Part shown: positions 53,051-62,858 of the stretch, one piece after another
How positions within the stretch are numbered: the stretch's first letter is position 1
Layout: every line of letters begins with the position of its first letter
NCBI GenBank assembly: GCA_013178165.1
Contig: JABLXG010000004.1
Coordinates: 62,001-126,000 of the forward strand
Source of the DNA: Anaerolineae bacterium
GTDB taxonomy: Bacteria > Chloroflexota > Anaerolineae > Aggregatilineales > Ch27
Length of the DNA: 64,000 nt
Direction: 5' to 3'
The notes under the pieces: generated by a model
Seen by the model: only the letters and a program-made list of their open reading frames with translations
What the model was told of the DNA's origin: nothing
Database searches by the model: none
Program-made: the position numbers and the translations under genes

Positions 53051-54001
53051 ATGGCGAATGCGATGGCTGAACTGATTGTGCGCATGGCGACGCTGGATGA
53101 CACCGCCGCCATCACTGCAGTCCATACTTCCAACATCGAACGCTGGCAGCGCGTGAACGAGGCCGGGGTTGTCGAAGATGTTCCCTACGAACAGTTGCGC
53201 ATCTACGAGCGCTGGCTCTACGGCGGCCCGTGGATGAGTGTGGAAACCTGCGCCGTGCACCTGACCCACCTGTTGCGCGGGGCGGGCCTGCCCGTTGTGG
53301 CCGAGGCAACGGGGCGCGTCGTCGGGCACGGCGAAGCCTATCATGGCGTCGAGCCGGAGCCGTTCGGCTCGCACCTGCACGTCTCTGTGCTGTATGTCCA
53401 TGCAGACTACGCCGGGCAAGGGGTGGAACAGGCATTGCTGACTCACCTGATCGCGTTGGGTAAGGAGCGCAGCTGTGCACGGGTATGCCTGCCCGGCGCG
53501 GATGCCAGGGCGTTCTATGACGGTGAGGACTGGCGACGGTTGGTCCGCCGCCAGCGGGTCAGCTGGCCGGCGCGGAGCGGGCAGGTGTTCTACCAGGCCA
53601 CGCCCCATCCTGACGACGACCCGGCTCAAATTCGCGGCTGGGCCATGCCGCTGGGCCGCGAGCAGAGCGCCCACTATGAATGGGTGACCCACTGGCCAAC
53701 GCTCTGGATGGCGGTGCCGGAGTTGCGCGAGCAACGCGTCGAACGCTTCAAATTCCAGGTGGCGGGCGGGACATTCTTTGTGATGTACATCCAGTCGCGC
53801 TATGACCCGCGCTGGGCCACACTTTACGTCTGGTCAGGCACACCGTTGATCGGGCCAATGATGACCGCCATCAACGACAAGGCGCACAAGCTGGGCTTCC
53901 GCCGCCTGGAATCGATCGTGATCGGGGAGCCGTACGGTTTCCTTGGCCCGGAGGTGGAGCGCCTGGACGAGCCGCGCGACGTATTCAGCATCGAACTGTG
54001 A
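53051..54001 (+). CDS. GNAT-family N-acetyltransferase-like protein
   Basis: The 316-residue protein has a GNAT fold in its first half ('LIVRMATLDDTAAITAV' start, 'VLYVHADYAGQGVEQALLTHL' acetyl-CoA loop region, 'CLPGADARAFYDG'). The second half, about 145 residues, is a second, less conserved domain. The loop reads 'GQGVEQAL' where most have 'RGxGxG/A', so cofactor binding may be weak. ATG 53051 or 53063 could start it. Substrate is unknown. It lies 50 bases after the ABC-F gene. Confidence 0.75.
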   Translation: MANAMAELIVRMATLDDTAAITAVHTSNIERWQRVNEAGVVEDVPYEQLRIYERWLYGGPWMSVETCAVHLTHLLRGAGLPVVAEATGRVVGHGEAYHGVEPEPFGSHLHVSVLYVHADYAGQGVEQALLTHLIALGKERSCARVCLPGADARAFYDGEDWRRLVRRQRVSWPARSGQVFYQATPHPDDDPAQIRGWAMPLGREQSAHYEWVTHWPTLWMAVPELREQRVERFKFQVAGGTFFVMYIQSRYDPRWATLYVWSGTPLIGPMMTAINDKAHKLGFRRLESIVIGEPYGFLGPEVERLDEPRDVFSIEL

Positions 54002-54021
54002 GCCTGCCGCGCTTCCGGTGG

Positions 54022-55809
54022 TTATGAGGTCGTCTGGATTCCCGGATAGGGCCGGGCCTCGTTTGTAGCGATGGCGTCCGGCGCTGTCTGGGTCATCGGC
54101 AGGACGTTATTCTGGGCCATCAGCCATAGCAGCGGCTCCAGCACACGGGCTGGTTGCAGGCTGCTGTAGTCGCCGGGGCGGATGATCCGCCCGGTGGACG
54201 AGCAGCTGAAGAAGCGCACCGCGTTGAACTGAGCGCGCAGGTTGCGCACAAAATTGCCTTCCCCATAAGAAAGCAGAAAATGCTCGACCAGGCCATTGAT
54301 GGCGTCCGTTTCGCTGTGGACAAGCGCCGATTCGGCCAGCAGGCGGCGGGCAGCCGCCCCGCCAATACGCTCATCCAGGTCGAAGGCGTCCGCTTTGGTC
54401 AGCACAACGGCGATCGGGTGGGGAAAGCGTACGCCGCGCCGCAGGCTGTAGTGCACTTCCAGTGTCTCGATCATGCGTTCATAGATGCCTGAAAGCGGTT
54501 CCTGCGGGTTAACGGCCAGCGTTTCGCCTTCGGCCCGTAGCCGCGGTGCGTATTCTGCATAGACAGCGGGGACGGCGAACGGATCGACGATCAGGATCAG
54601 GCCGTTGACATAGCGGTAGTAGACCTGCTGCTGGGCGCTGTCCTGGCTGGTATAGTACTCCCCCGCGCCATCGTAGAGGTAGAGCAGGGTGGGGACGGGA
54701 TGCCAGCGGCGCTTGATCTGCAGGTTAAAGGCGCGGGTGTTGCTATCCTGCTCGATCGGGGTCTTGCGCAGTTGCTGACCGCGCCGTAGCAGGCGCACGC
54801 TGGCTTCGTAATCGCGGCGGTGCTGGACGTCCGGCATGGTGATGGTCAGGTTATGGGCGGGGGCATAACGCTCGATTAGCTCGCGCACGGTGGCGACCAG
54901 GTAGTGCGTCTTGCCCGCTGACGGCCCACCGACGATCGGGATGTGCAGGTTGGTGGCGCGGCCAATGGCCTCGTTGAGGACGCTGTCACAGACCGGGCAG
55001 CGCTGCACCAGCCGGCGGCGGCCCAGCAGGTCCAGGGTGGGCAGGCGCTCGCCACAGTCGCAGGTGTGGTAGAAGACGCCGTAGACGCTCGGCCACAGGC
55101 GGGTGTGGCGGCGATCGCAGGCCGGGCAAATCACCACCGGGATGCGCATCTGGGCATGGCAGTTCGGGCAGCGGAAGTAGATGCGGTATAGCGCACCCTG
55201 CAGGCCGTTGAACGCGCCCAGGAGCAGCATCACCAGGCTGCTGACCAGCGCCCCCGCCACCAGGATCAGCGTCCCGGCGGCTGCCAGCAGCGCCCCGGTT
55301 GCCGCCGCCGTGCCGAAGTGCAGACCCGCGCCGATCCATTGTCCCGCCGCCGAACCGTACAGCCACACGCTGAAGATGTAGTCCCACAGGTTGACTTTTG
55401 ACTCCCGCGCCAGCGCGGCGTAGGCACGGCTCTTGGCTGCCCAGGCATGGGCGCTCATCCTCACGGCGCGTCGCAAGCGACGCAGGACACGCCCGATCAC
55501 GAACCACCCGCCCTCGGCCACGAGCATCAGACGGGCGGGCTGCGGCTCATAGAAGCGGTGAATCAGGGCCGGGCGTGGCTCCCGGCGCGGGCTGGCGGCG
55601 GCGTGCCAGGCGCTCAGTGTCAGGCGATAGACTCCCCATAGGCCTGCCAGCAAACCGGCTCCAGCCGCCAGCCCTGCCCAGACCAGCAGGGTCAGGCCGG
55701 TGATGAGCAGGTAAGCTGCCGCCAGAGGCGTCCCGACGATGATCGCGACGATCGGAGCGACGATGTAGAAGAGGATTTCGTCCAGGGCGGGTGCGTTCTG
55801 GCGCTTCAC
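54022..55809 (-). CDS. Membrane-anchored zinc-ribbon P-loop GTPase (double-GTPase-like)
   Basis: The 595-residue protein starts with GTG, with GGAG seven bases upstream. It has hydrophobic helices at about 12-65 and 145-200, two CxxC pairs (214/217, 228/231) and two further Cys pairs (250/252, 271/274) forming zinc ribbons, and then a TRAFAC-like GTPase domain: P-loop 'GGPSAGKT' (294-301), switch region 'LYDGAGEYYTS' and base-specificity motif 'VLTKADAFD'. This layout fits the family I recall as double-GTPase 2 (DO-GTPase2), linked in comparative genomics to GAP1 proteins. It is the last gene of the four-gene operon, 14 bases after the GAP1-like gene. It probably works at the membrane. Confidence 0.8.
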   Translation of the reverse strand: MKRQNAPALDEILFYIVAPIVAIIVGTPLAAAYLLITGLTLLVWAGLAAGAGLLAGLWGVYRLTLSAWHAAASPRREPRPALIHRFYEPQPARLMLVAEGGWFVIGRVLRRLRRAVRMSAHAWAAKSRAYAALARESKVNLWDYIFSVWLYGSAAGQWIGAGLHFGTAAATGALLAAAGTLILVAGALVSSLVMLLLGAFNGLQGALYRIYFRCPNCHAQMRIPVVICPACDRRHTRLWPSVYGVFYHTCDCGERLPTLDLLGRRRLVQRCPVCDSVLNEAIGRATNLHIPIVGGPSAGKTHYLVATVRELIERYAPAHNLTITMPDVQHRRDYEASVRLLRRGQQLRKTPIEQDSNTRAFNLQIKRRWHPVPTLLYLYDGAGEYYTSQDSAQQQVYYRYVNGLILIVDPFAVPAVYAEYAPRLRAEGETLAVNPQEPLSGIYERMIETLEVHYSLRRGVRFPHPIAVVLTKADAFDLDERIGGAAARRLLAESALVHSETDAINGLVEHFLLSYGEGNFVRNLRAQFNAVRFFSCSSTGRIIRPGDYSSLQPARVLEPLLWLMAQNNVLPMTQTAPDAIATNEARPYPGIQTTS

Positions 55810-55823
55810 TGAGTCGCTCCTGC

Positions 55824-58361
55824 CTACCGCTCAAACAGCCCTTTGAGGAAGCCGCGCGAGCGACCCGCCTCAGGGAAGTGGCGTTCCACCAGCGGATACC
55901 AGGTCAGGTCGCGCAGCGCATCCTCCAGCTCGCGGGCGACGCGGGGATAGGCTTTGTCCGCTTTGAGGACGGCGATCCGTTCCGGCAGGGTCAGGAAGAA
56001 CGCCGGCAGCAGCAGCGGATACGTAGCATGCAGGCGCTGGCTGTGCGCAAACCAGAAGTCCAGCGCCCGCAGGACGGCAGGCAGTTCCCCGGCCTCCAGC
56101 AATCGCCGTCGCAGTTCCGCCCAGTAAAGTTCCCAGAAGATGGCGCGATGTTCTTCAACGTAAAGTGCAGCGATGAGCAGGCCGTGATCGGCGGTTGAGC
56201 CACCCGCAGCAAAGAGTCTCCGCAACAGTCGCCCTGCCTCGGCGCGGTAGGTGGCCTCGTCCGCCGCGCTCAGGCGGCGGTTGAGCAGCGGCACAGTGTT
56301 CTCGTGCAGTTCACCGGCGGACAGCAGGACGACTCCTTCCAGCGCCGCGCGCGCCGCTGGCGTCAGAGGCGCGTCCTCGCGGCTCAGCAGCCGACGGTAC
56401 AGCGCCAGCGCGGCTTTATCCGGTTCAGCGGCCTCAATGACCGGCAGGGCGGCTTCGACCAGGCGAGCCTGCCAGGCAATGTCCAGCGCGGCAGTGACTT
56501 CCGGACGAGCCAGCAGCGTGGCGGACAAGGCGGCGCGGTCGATCTCCGCCTGCTCCCAGCAGAAACGCAGGGCTTCCCCGGCCATGGCTTCGCGGTGCAT
56601 GGGATGAAGGTGAGCCAGCCAGTCGCCGAGGATGGCGCCCAGATCGCTGGGGCTGACCAGGCGCTTGAACAGGTCGCGCTTGAGTTCGTAGGTGATGATG
56701 GTCGGATCGATGGCGCTGTACACCTCGCGGACAGCGGCGCGATCAGCCAGCGCCGCCCCTTCCACCCAGGCGTAATATACCCAGGCCAGGATCGGGCTGG
56801 TCGGGTAGCGCTGGTGGAAGTCGGTGACCAGGCGGGTGACATAGCCGATCGTCTTTTGCGTGCGCAGCATTGCCTTGAGCAGACGGTCGACTTCAGCCGG
56901 GATCAGCAGCGGATCGGGTGTTGCCTGGCGGTGGGCGGCGACCAGTGTCCGGGCGAAGACCGGGGCCAGCAGCCCCAGCGTCGCCTCGTCAAAGGTCAAC
57001 AGCGGGCCGCAGCATTCCCAGAAGGCCAGCAGCCGGGCGGGGTCTTCGCCTACGCGCTCTACCAGCGGCCCCAGCAGATCAGGCCCGCGCATGGCTGCCT
57101 GCAGCGCTTCCAGCGGGTAGAGCGCGCTGAGCAGCCCGGCCAGCGGGCGAACCGGCGCGGCTGCTGGCCGATCCAGCAGGCGGGCCAGTACCTCACACGC
57201 CCGACGGCTGGTGCTGGCAAAGCCCGGATCGTCCTGGCGCAGACGCTCCAGCGCCAGCTGGAAGTCAGGCAGCAGTTCGGGCCGACCGCTTTCCGCCAGT
57301 TCTCCGGCCAGGATATCCCAGGCGGTGCGCAGGTCGCCTGCATCGGCAGGATCAAGGCGCGGCAGGGCGGCGACCTCGCGGATGATCGTACCGGCGATCG
57401 CCGCGACTTCTTCTGAGGGGAGCAGCGGGCTGTCCGGCAATCCCAGCTGGTAGAAGCGGGTCAGCAGGTCGAGTCGGGCCGGATCGGGGGAGGTGCTGGC
57501 CGGGTCGCGGCGCCTGAGGAGCACGAAGAAGTCCAGCACCGCGTTCTCGTAGCGATCTGGCGTCAGGTGGTCGCATACGAAGCGGGCAAACGCCGACTCC
57601 GGCGCGGCGCTGATCCGGCCTTCCGCCGTGTGGAGGACGAAGTAGGAGCGATACTCATCGGCGGTGAAGCGAAAGGTTGAGTCAGGTGTGGTGCCGGTGA
57701 CCAGAAAAGGGACGCTGTACGGGTCGTGATGGTACGTAGCGAAGGTGAGCCAAGGCCGGTGCTGATAGGGCAGGGCCATCGTCAGCAGCGCGATCCAGGC
57801 CGCGACGCTGTCCGCATCGTCAACAATGATGATCCGGCGACCGGAACGCGGGTGATCGAGCACAGCGCACAGCAGGCGGTAAAGCCATTCGCGGCGCTGG
57901 CCGGTCAGGAAGGCCCACAGCCCGTCATAGTTGAAGGCTACCGGTGCCGCAGCGGCCAGGGAGCTTAGCTCCGGCAGGCGGCTCTTTCCGCCATTATCGC
58001 GTTGCACCCAGAAAGGACTGCGCCAGTAGAAAATGGGCGGCAGCGGATCGTTGAAAGCTTCCGGCGGCCCGACTAGACTGTGGGCGAAGAAGTTGCCGGG
58101 CCGCCCGAACTCATCCGGGCCGTTGGACTGGGCGCAGATCAGCAGCGCTTCGTCGCGGGCGGGGGTGTAGTAGCGCAGGCTGATCGGGTGCGTTTCCGGC
58201 GCCTGGGGGTCGGCGCTGGCCGGTGGGCGGTAAGCGATTAGGCGTTGCAGGGCTTGCTCCGCCCGGCGGGAGATGCCCGGCGTGACGGCCCTGACCTGAA
58301 AGCCGGTCTTGCCGGTTTCGGCGTTGCGGCAGGAGGTGTAGTACTGTTGACGGATGGTCAT
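55824..58361 (-). CDS. GAP1-like GTPase-associated protein, N2-type N-terminus
   Basis: The 845-residue protein starts 'RQQYYTSCRNAETGKTGFQV' then 'RAVTPGIS', and continues 'FGRPGNFFAHSLVG' with 'IFYWRSPFW'. I recognise these as the start of GTPase-associated protein 1 (GAP1-N2). The middle has alpha-helical repeat-like stretches; the C-terminus has helical repeats too. No P-loop is seen, so it is not itself a GTPase. Its place between two GTPase genes agrees with a partner or regulator of both. It lies 43 bases after the zinc-ribbon GTPase gene. Confidence 0.78.
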   Translation of the reverse strand: MTIRQQYYTSCRNAETGKTGFQVRAVTPGISRRAEQALQRLIAYRPPASADPQAPETHPISLRYYTPARDEALLICAQSNGPDEFGRPGNFFAHSLVGPPEAFNDPLPPIFYWRSPFWVQRDNGGKSRLPELSSLAAAAPVAFNYDGLWAFLTGQRREWLYRLLCAVLDHPRSGRRIIIVDDADSVAAWIALLTMALPYQHRPWLTFATYHHDPYSVPFLVTGTTPDSTFRFTADEYRSYFVLHTAEGRISAAPESAFARFVCDHLTPDRYENAVLDFFVLLRRRDPASTSPDPARLDLLTRFYQLGLPDSPLLPSEEVAAIAGTIIREVAALPRLDPADAGDLRTAWDILAGELAESGRPELLPDFQLALERLRQDDPGFASTSRRACEVLARLLDRPAAAPVRPLAGLLSALYPLEALQAAMRGPDLLGPLVERVGEDPARLLAFWECCGPLLTFDEATLGLLAPVFARTLVAAHRQATPDPLLIPAEVDRLLKAMLRTQKTIGYVTRLVTDFHQRYPTSPILAWVYYAWVEGAALADRAAVREVYSAIDPTIITYELKRDLFKRLVSPSDLGAILGDWLAHLHPMHREAMAGEALRFCWEQAEIDRAALSATLLARPEVTAALDIAWQARLVEAALPVIEAAEPDKAALALYRRLLSREDAPLTPAARAALEGVVLLSAGELHENTVPLLNRRLSAADEATYRAEAGRLLRRLFAAGGSTADHGLLIAALYVEEHRAIFWELYWAELRRRLLEAGELPAVLRALDFWFAHSQRLHATYPLLLPAFFLTLPERIAVLKADKAYPRVARELEDALRDLTWYPLVERHFPEAGRSRGFLKGLFER

Positions 58362-58404
58362 GGCAAAGCTCCTGCGTCTGAAGGACAGGCGACCCGCCGG
58401 ATGG

Positions 58405-59589
58405 TCATGTCCGGCCCCGGATCAGGCCGAACTGGTAGAAGATCCACAAGATCGGGTCTTCCACCCGGACCGGGGCAAGGCCCTCCACTTTTTGCTGGCC
58501 GGGCATTCCGCGGGGCGGGCGGCCAAAGGATGATACGCCAAAATAGCGGGCGTTGGCGAAGTTCATTTGCACCAGAGTATTGAAGTGCGGCCCCATCCAG
58601 GCTTGCAAATAGGCCGAAATCTCGGCGTGGATCGACCGAACATCGGCCAGGTTCAATGTGCCGAAGTGCTCCCCGGTATGGAACAGCCCGGAGCCAGGAT
58701 CGAGCAGGGGATAGAGCATGTCGATCTTGGAGAGGGTGAAGGCAACCGGCTTGGCGATGCGGTCGCGGCTGCGCAGCCCGAACTCTTGCTCGTATAGCTC
58801 GCGCAGCCGTCCGACGATGTACTCCGGTTCGGCGCCGGGATCGCTGGGCGGCAGGTCAGCAGCGGGCAGGCGGTGACGCACTGCCGGGATTTGCAACGGG
58901 TCCAGCAGGAAGATCAGGGCGTCAGCGTAAAGGATGTAACGCGCCTCGACGCTCATGGCATCCAGCGATTGCATGTCCTCGCCCGCTGTGTCAAAGAGCA
59001 CCAGGTTGGCGGATCGCCCTCTGGCGAAGGTAATGCGGAAGACCAGCGGCGTCCGGGTGGCGGGGTCCACTCCGGCGGTGCGGGTGGGCGGGATCACCTG
59101 TCCCTGGCGGAACAGGGGGGTGTAGAAGTCGCGTTCGTAACGTTCGCGGGTGCGGTCGCCCAGGGCACGCACGGCGGCATCAAAGTGCGCACCGATGGTG
59201 TTCTCCAGGCGGTTGACGAGCAGGGCGATGTAGTTGCTCTTGCCCGTGCCGCGCCCGCCCAGCACGGCGATCATACGTTCTTCGGTTAGCCCGGCGTCAT
59301 AGAGCAGTTCGTAGTGGCAGGTCGGACAGACGCGGCGGTGTGTGTCCACGCCGCAATCCGGACAGACGGCGCTGATCGGCGGGCGCAGCAGGTGCAGCCA
59401 GCCACCGCGCGGCGGCTCCGCCGGGAAGACCCTGCCCATAACCTCCGGGGTGACCAGGCCCTGATAGTCGGCGTAAACGGCGTCTTCAGCGCGACCGGGG
59501 CAGCGCGGATTGGCGCAGCGGAAGAGCGCCCCGCCGGGGGTGAAGCGGGTGAAGCAGAAGGGGCAGGTGATCGGGTGGCTACGCGCCAT
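58405..59589 (-). CDS. Zinc-ribbon P-loop GTPase, soluble
   Basis: The 394-residue protein has Cys pairs at 9/12 and 25/30, and again at 76/79 and 88/91, that look like zinc ribbons. The GTPase core follows: P-loop 'GGRGTGKS' (111-118), Walker B/switch II 'LFDTAGEDM' (Asp200), and 'TLSKID' (286-290), an NKxD-like base motif. No transmembrane helix is seen. It starts three bases after the stop of the 1019-residue gene, so the two are translationally coupled. It is the second GTPase of the operon, and likely a double-GTPase-type partner of the membrane GTPase. Confidence 0.8.
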   Translation of the reverse strand: MARSHPITCPFCFTRFTPGGALFRCANPRCPGRAEDAVYADYQGLVTPEVMGRVFPAEPPRGGWLHLLRPPISAVCPDCGVDTHRRVCPTCHYELLYDAGLTEERMIAVLGGRGTGKSNYIALLVNRLENTIGAHFDAAVRALGDRTRERYERDFYTPLFRQGQVIPPTRTAGVDPATRTPLVFRITFARGRSANLVLFDTAGEDMQSLDAMSVEARYILYADALIFLLDPLQIPAVRHRLPAADLPPSDPGAEPEYIVGRLRELYEQEFGLRSRDRIAKPVAFTLSKIDMLYPLLDPGSGLFHTGEHFGTLNLADVRSIHAEISAYLQAWMGPHFNTLVQMNFANARYFGVSSFGRPPRGMPGQQKVEGLAPVRVEDPILWIFYQFGLIRGRT

Positions 59590-59592
59590 ACA

Positions 59593-62500
59593 TCAAAAGA
59601 CCTTCAAATCGGCCTGATCAGGCCGGCGGATGCGCACATGACCGCCATGGTGCTCATACTGGTGGTCATCGGTCAGGAACAGGGCGGCATAACTATTCAG
59701 CTGTTCCACTGCTGCGTCAAGCGGGATACTGACGGTGGTGGTTGGTTCATCCAGGCGGCGGGCGGGCAGGTAGAGGATCGGCTCGCCGTCGGCGCGGCCT
59801 GTGGGCGGTGAGACCGGCTTGCGGACGAGCACCAGCTCCGGCAGTTCGCCCGCACCCTCTGCTCGCAGGATCAGATGCAGCCCGCCCCGGCCAAGCACCC
59901 GGCGCTGGCGGCGGATGGCGTAGGTGAGCGTGATCCGGCTGCCCAGGCTGATCCGGGCGCGACAGGTTGGCTCCGTCCCCGGTGCGATCAGACGCTGGCC
60001 ATCCTGTACCAGAGCGGCGTAGACAACGATGAAATAATCCGTGCGGGTCGGGCGAGGGATCAGGAAGCGGCCTTCGCGGTCATATTCGGCGCGGGTCAGC
60101 TCGATACGGGCCGCCTGTGGATCGTCAGCGGTCGGGTAGTCATCGTGCCGGTAGACGACAAGCGTATGGTGGCAATTGGAGGGCCATTCCCAGGTGAGGG
60201 CCAGCGCGTCGCCGAGGTACTGGACGCGCAGATCGCGGATATCGTCCAGGGTGGTGTAACTCTGCGTGGGGCCGGGGTAGGCCATCTCCCCGAATAGCAC
60301 GACCGGCGTCAGGTAGATCAGACCAGTGCCGGTAAGGGTGAGCGTCACCTGATGGTGGGGAGCGGGGATGATCTGCCCGTAATTGGCCAGGATCGCCTGC
60401 GGGATGGCCAGACCGGGGCGCAGGTGCGGCGGGACATCGCTGCGCAGCAATGCGGCCTCGCCCTTGCTTACCGGCGGCCAGGAGACGTGCAATTCACGCT
60501 CGCGGCCACTGCGCCGGGCGCTGATCGTCATTCCGGTGATGATCTCCGGTGGTGGTTGTGGGGTGGCGCTGATGCGAGCGCCGGCGCTGCACGCCTGGCG
60601 ACCATCGCCTGCGTCGAAAAGGGCGAAGACGGTATAGTGGTAGACCTGTCCGTTGCGCAGACCGCTATCGGCGGCATCCGACAGGCCAAAGACACGCACC
60701 TGGACGCCATCTTCCGGCGTGGCGGGCGGGCTGGCTTCCCCGCGCCGGACGATCACGGTGGCGGCGTTGGGCGGCGGCTGCCAGCGCAGCCGCACCAGGC
60801 CATCATCTACCTGGGCGGCCAGCGCCTCCACGTCGGCGGTCAGCAACACCGGCTCCGGGGTGCGCGCGCCTTCCGCGGAGCGGACGCCCTCGCGGTCGCT
60901 GTAGACAGCGTAGAAGACGGGCAGGCCGATGGGCAGGCTGTCATCGTCGAAAGCGGTGCCGCTCAGGCTGGCCAGCATCTCGCCGTCGGTCGGGGCGATG
61001 GGTGGTGCGCCAATCCGGCGCACGACCACATAGCGCACACCACGCGCCGGACTGGGCGCCCATTGCAGGTGAGCCATGCGCTGGCCGGGCCGGACAGTCA
61101 GTGGGCCGGGTGGGGCGGGAGGGGTGCGGGCCAGCGCCTCCTGTGCGGGGCGGCAGTCGCGGCATTCCCACAGGATCGCCTGATACAGCTCAACGGCATC
61201 TTCGCCCTTCTGCTCGGCCTGGCGAGCGCGGCTCAGACTGGCCTCAGCGCGGGCAATGGCCATGTCAATCCGGGTACGCGCCTCGTCCAGCGGCAGGTCA
61301 GGGCGCGCGGCGGCGATGTGGCGCAGCAGTTCCCGCGCAGCATAGAAGCGCCGGGAGTCAATGTGTTGCGCCAGGCGGTTGAGGACATCGGCCTCGGCCT
61401 GCTGTTCCGCCCGGACACGAGCGAGGAGGTCCTCCAGCGCGGCGGTAAGGGGGTCGCGCAGTGGGCGCGGCGGGGCAGATGTCCACTGGCGGCGGGCATC
61501 CAACAGGACGGTTTCCGCCCCGGCGTAGTCCCGTGCGCTGAAACGGGCGTCCGCCTCGGCCAGCAATGCCTGCACATTGGCCAGATTGCCGATGGGGAAG
61601 CCGCAGGCGGTGCAGGCCCGGTACTCGGTGGGCATGGTCTGCCCGCAGCCGGGGCAGGGAAGCGTCAACGGCGTGCCACAGGCCGGGCAGTTGGCTGCAG
61701 TGGGGTCGGCCAGTGTCCCGCAGCGCGGGCAGCGCAGGCGGGTTTCGATCGGGGCAGGGTCGGCGATGACCAGGGCGACCTGTAACTCCTGCGCCCGGCG
61801 ACGGATGTAGTGTTCGGCGCGGCGCAGGTCAAGGCCCTGGGCGCGAGCGCGCTCCAGCAGCCGGGCGAATTGGGCGGCGTGGATGGTGCGGCTACCCTGG
61901 GTGATGCGGGCCATGTCGTCGCCCAGCCGGGCGTAGGCCAGATCGTCCAGCGCGTTGTCGTAGCGACGGCGCGAATCGTCGTCATTGAAGATCGTCATGG
62001 CCTGGCCGGCCAGATCAGAGCGGGCGGTCACCAGCGCCGTCTTGGTGGCCTGCTTCTGATTTTCGGCGTAAAGCCGGGCGGCGCGCTCGTGAAGGTCGGC
62101 GGTGCGGCTGGCGCGGACCATGCCCAGGAAGTCGTACAGATCGGTGCTACCGACGATCTTAAGGTTGGCGGCGATGGCCTGCATGGTGCTGGGGTCGAGC
62201 GAGTCGCGCGGCTCGGGGGGCGCGTCATCGGCCCTGATCTCCAGTCCCAGCGCGTCGATGGCGGCCCGTACCACCGCCTGAGTGAGCGCAGGGCCGTAGT
62301 CGCGCAGCAGGGCGTCTACTTCGGCGCGGGTGAGGAAGCCTTTAGCAGCGCGCAGGTCAAGCTCTTCGCGGAAGAGGTTCCCGATCTGCTCTGCCTGCGC
62401 TGCGCGCAGGGTGCGGGCCGCCGCCCGTTCGGCCTCGCGGCGGACGGGATCGCTGAGCACCGCCTCGATGTCACCGGCCATGTCCAGGTAGCTCTTGTAG

Positions 62501-62652
62501 CGCAGGGCATGCTTGGGATGGTTACGCCCGCGCGTCCATTCCGCTTTTTTCTGGTCCAGCCGGGCGGCGAAGGCAGCATCCGACCAGGCCGCATCAGGGT
62601 CGAGTTCCAGCAGGAGAAAGTAATTGGGACGCTCAGGTGGGGTGGTGGCCAT
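59593..62652 (-). CDS. Multidomain J-like, zinc-ribbon and Fn3-like protein
   Basis: The 1019-residue protein is the first gene of the operon. Residues 8-80 are J-like ('NYFLLLELDPDAAW' helix I, then 'NHPKHALR', with HPK at 45-47 where active J domains have HPD). A second J-like stretch lies at about 170-235 ('DLYDFLGMVRAS', 'DDDSRRRYDNAL'). Residues about 308-350 are two zinc ribbons ('CPRCG', 'CPACG', 'CPGCG', 'CTACG'). A helical TPR-like region follows (360-500). The C-terminal 500 residues are Fn3-like beta domains. It probably links an Hsp70 to the GTPases. Confidence 0.78.
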   Translation of the reverse strand: MATTPPERPNYFLLLELDPDAAWSDAAFAARLDQKKAEWTRGRNHPKHALRYKSYLDMAGDIEAVLSDPVRREAERAAARTLRAAQAEQIGNLFREELDLRAAKGFLTRAEVDALLRDYGPALTQAVVRAAIDALGLEIRADDAPPEPRDSLDPSTMQAIAANLKIVGSTDLYDFLGMVRASRTADLHERAARLYAENQKQATKTALVTARSDLAGQAMTIFNDDDSRRRYDNALDDLAYARLGDDMARITQGSRTIHAAQFARLLERARAQGLDLRRAEHYIRRRAQELQVALVIADPAPIETRLRCPRCGTLADPTAANCPACGTPLTLPCPGCGQTMPTEYRACTACGFPIGNLANVQALLAEADARFSARDYAGAETVLLDARRQWTSAPPRPLRDPLTAALEDLLARVRAEQQAEADVLNRLAQHIDSRRFYAARELLRHIAAARPDLPLDEARTRIDMAIARAEASLSRARQAEQKGEDAVELYQAILWECRDCRPAQEALARTPPAPPGPLTVRPGQRMAHLQWAPSPARGVRYVVVRRIGAPPIAPTDGEMLASLSGTAFDDDSLPIGLPVFYAVYSDREGVRSAEGARTPEPVLLTADVEALAAQVDDGLVRLRWQPPPNAATVIVRRGEASPPATPEDGVQVRVFGLSDAADSGLRNGQVYHYTVFALFDAGDGRQACSAGARISATPQPPPEIITGMTISARRSGRERELHVSWPPVSKGEAALLRSDVPPHLRPGLAIPQAILANYGQIIPAPHHQVTLTLTGTGLIYLTPVVLFGEMAYPGPTQSYTTLDDIRDLRVQYLGDALALTWEWPSNCHHTLVVYRHDDYPTADDPQAARIELTRAEYDREGRFLIPRPTRTDYFIVVYAALVQDGQRLIAPGTEPTCRARISLGSRITLTYAIRRQRRVLGRGGLHLILRAEGAGELPELVLVRKPVSPPTGRADGEPILYLPARRLDEPTTTVSIPLDAAVEQLNSYAALFLTDDHQYEHHGGHVRIRRPDQADLKVF

Positions 62653-62858
62653 GGACTTCCGGACTTACACTACGCCTGTTAGCCAGAGTATAAACATCCC
62701 GCCTTCCCTGCGCTATAGAAGCATGAGTAAAACAAGGACCAGGAAGGGGCGCGCCATGCTGCGCCCAGGATGGGCGGCCTCAGGCTCTGACTTGCAGAAT
62801 CGGCGCGGGGCTGTAAGCTAGGCGTAGCGCAGTCCGGATGGCTGGATGGAGGGACGGG

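Noticed and set aside
60352-61785. Long plus-strand frame opposite the J-like gene
   Set aside because: Antisense shadow. The minus-strand protein has zinc-ribbon and J-like motifs in frame; this has only Gly/Ala/Arg-rich sequence.
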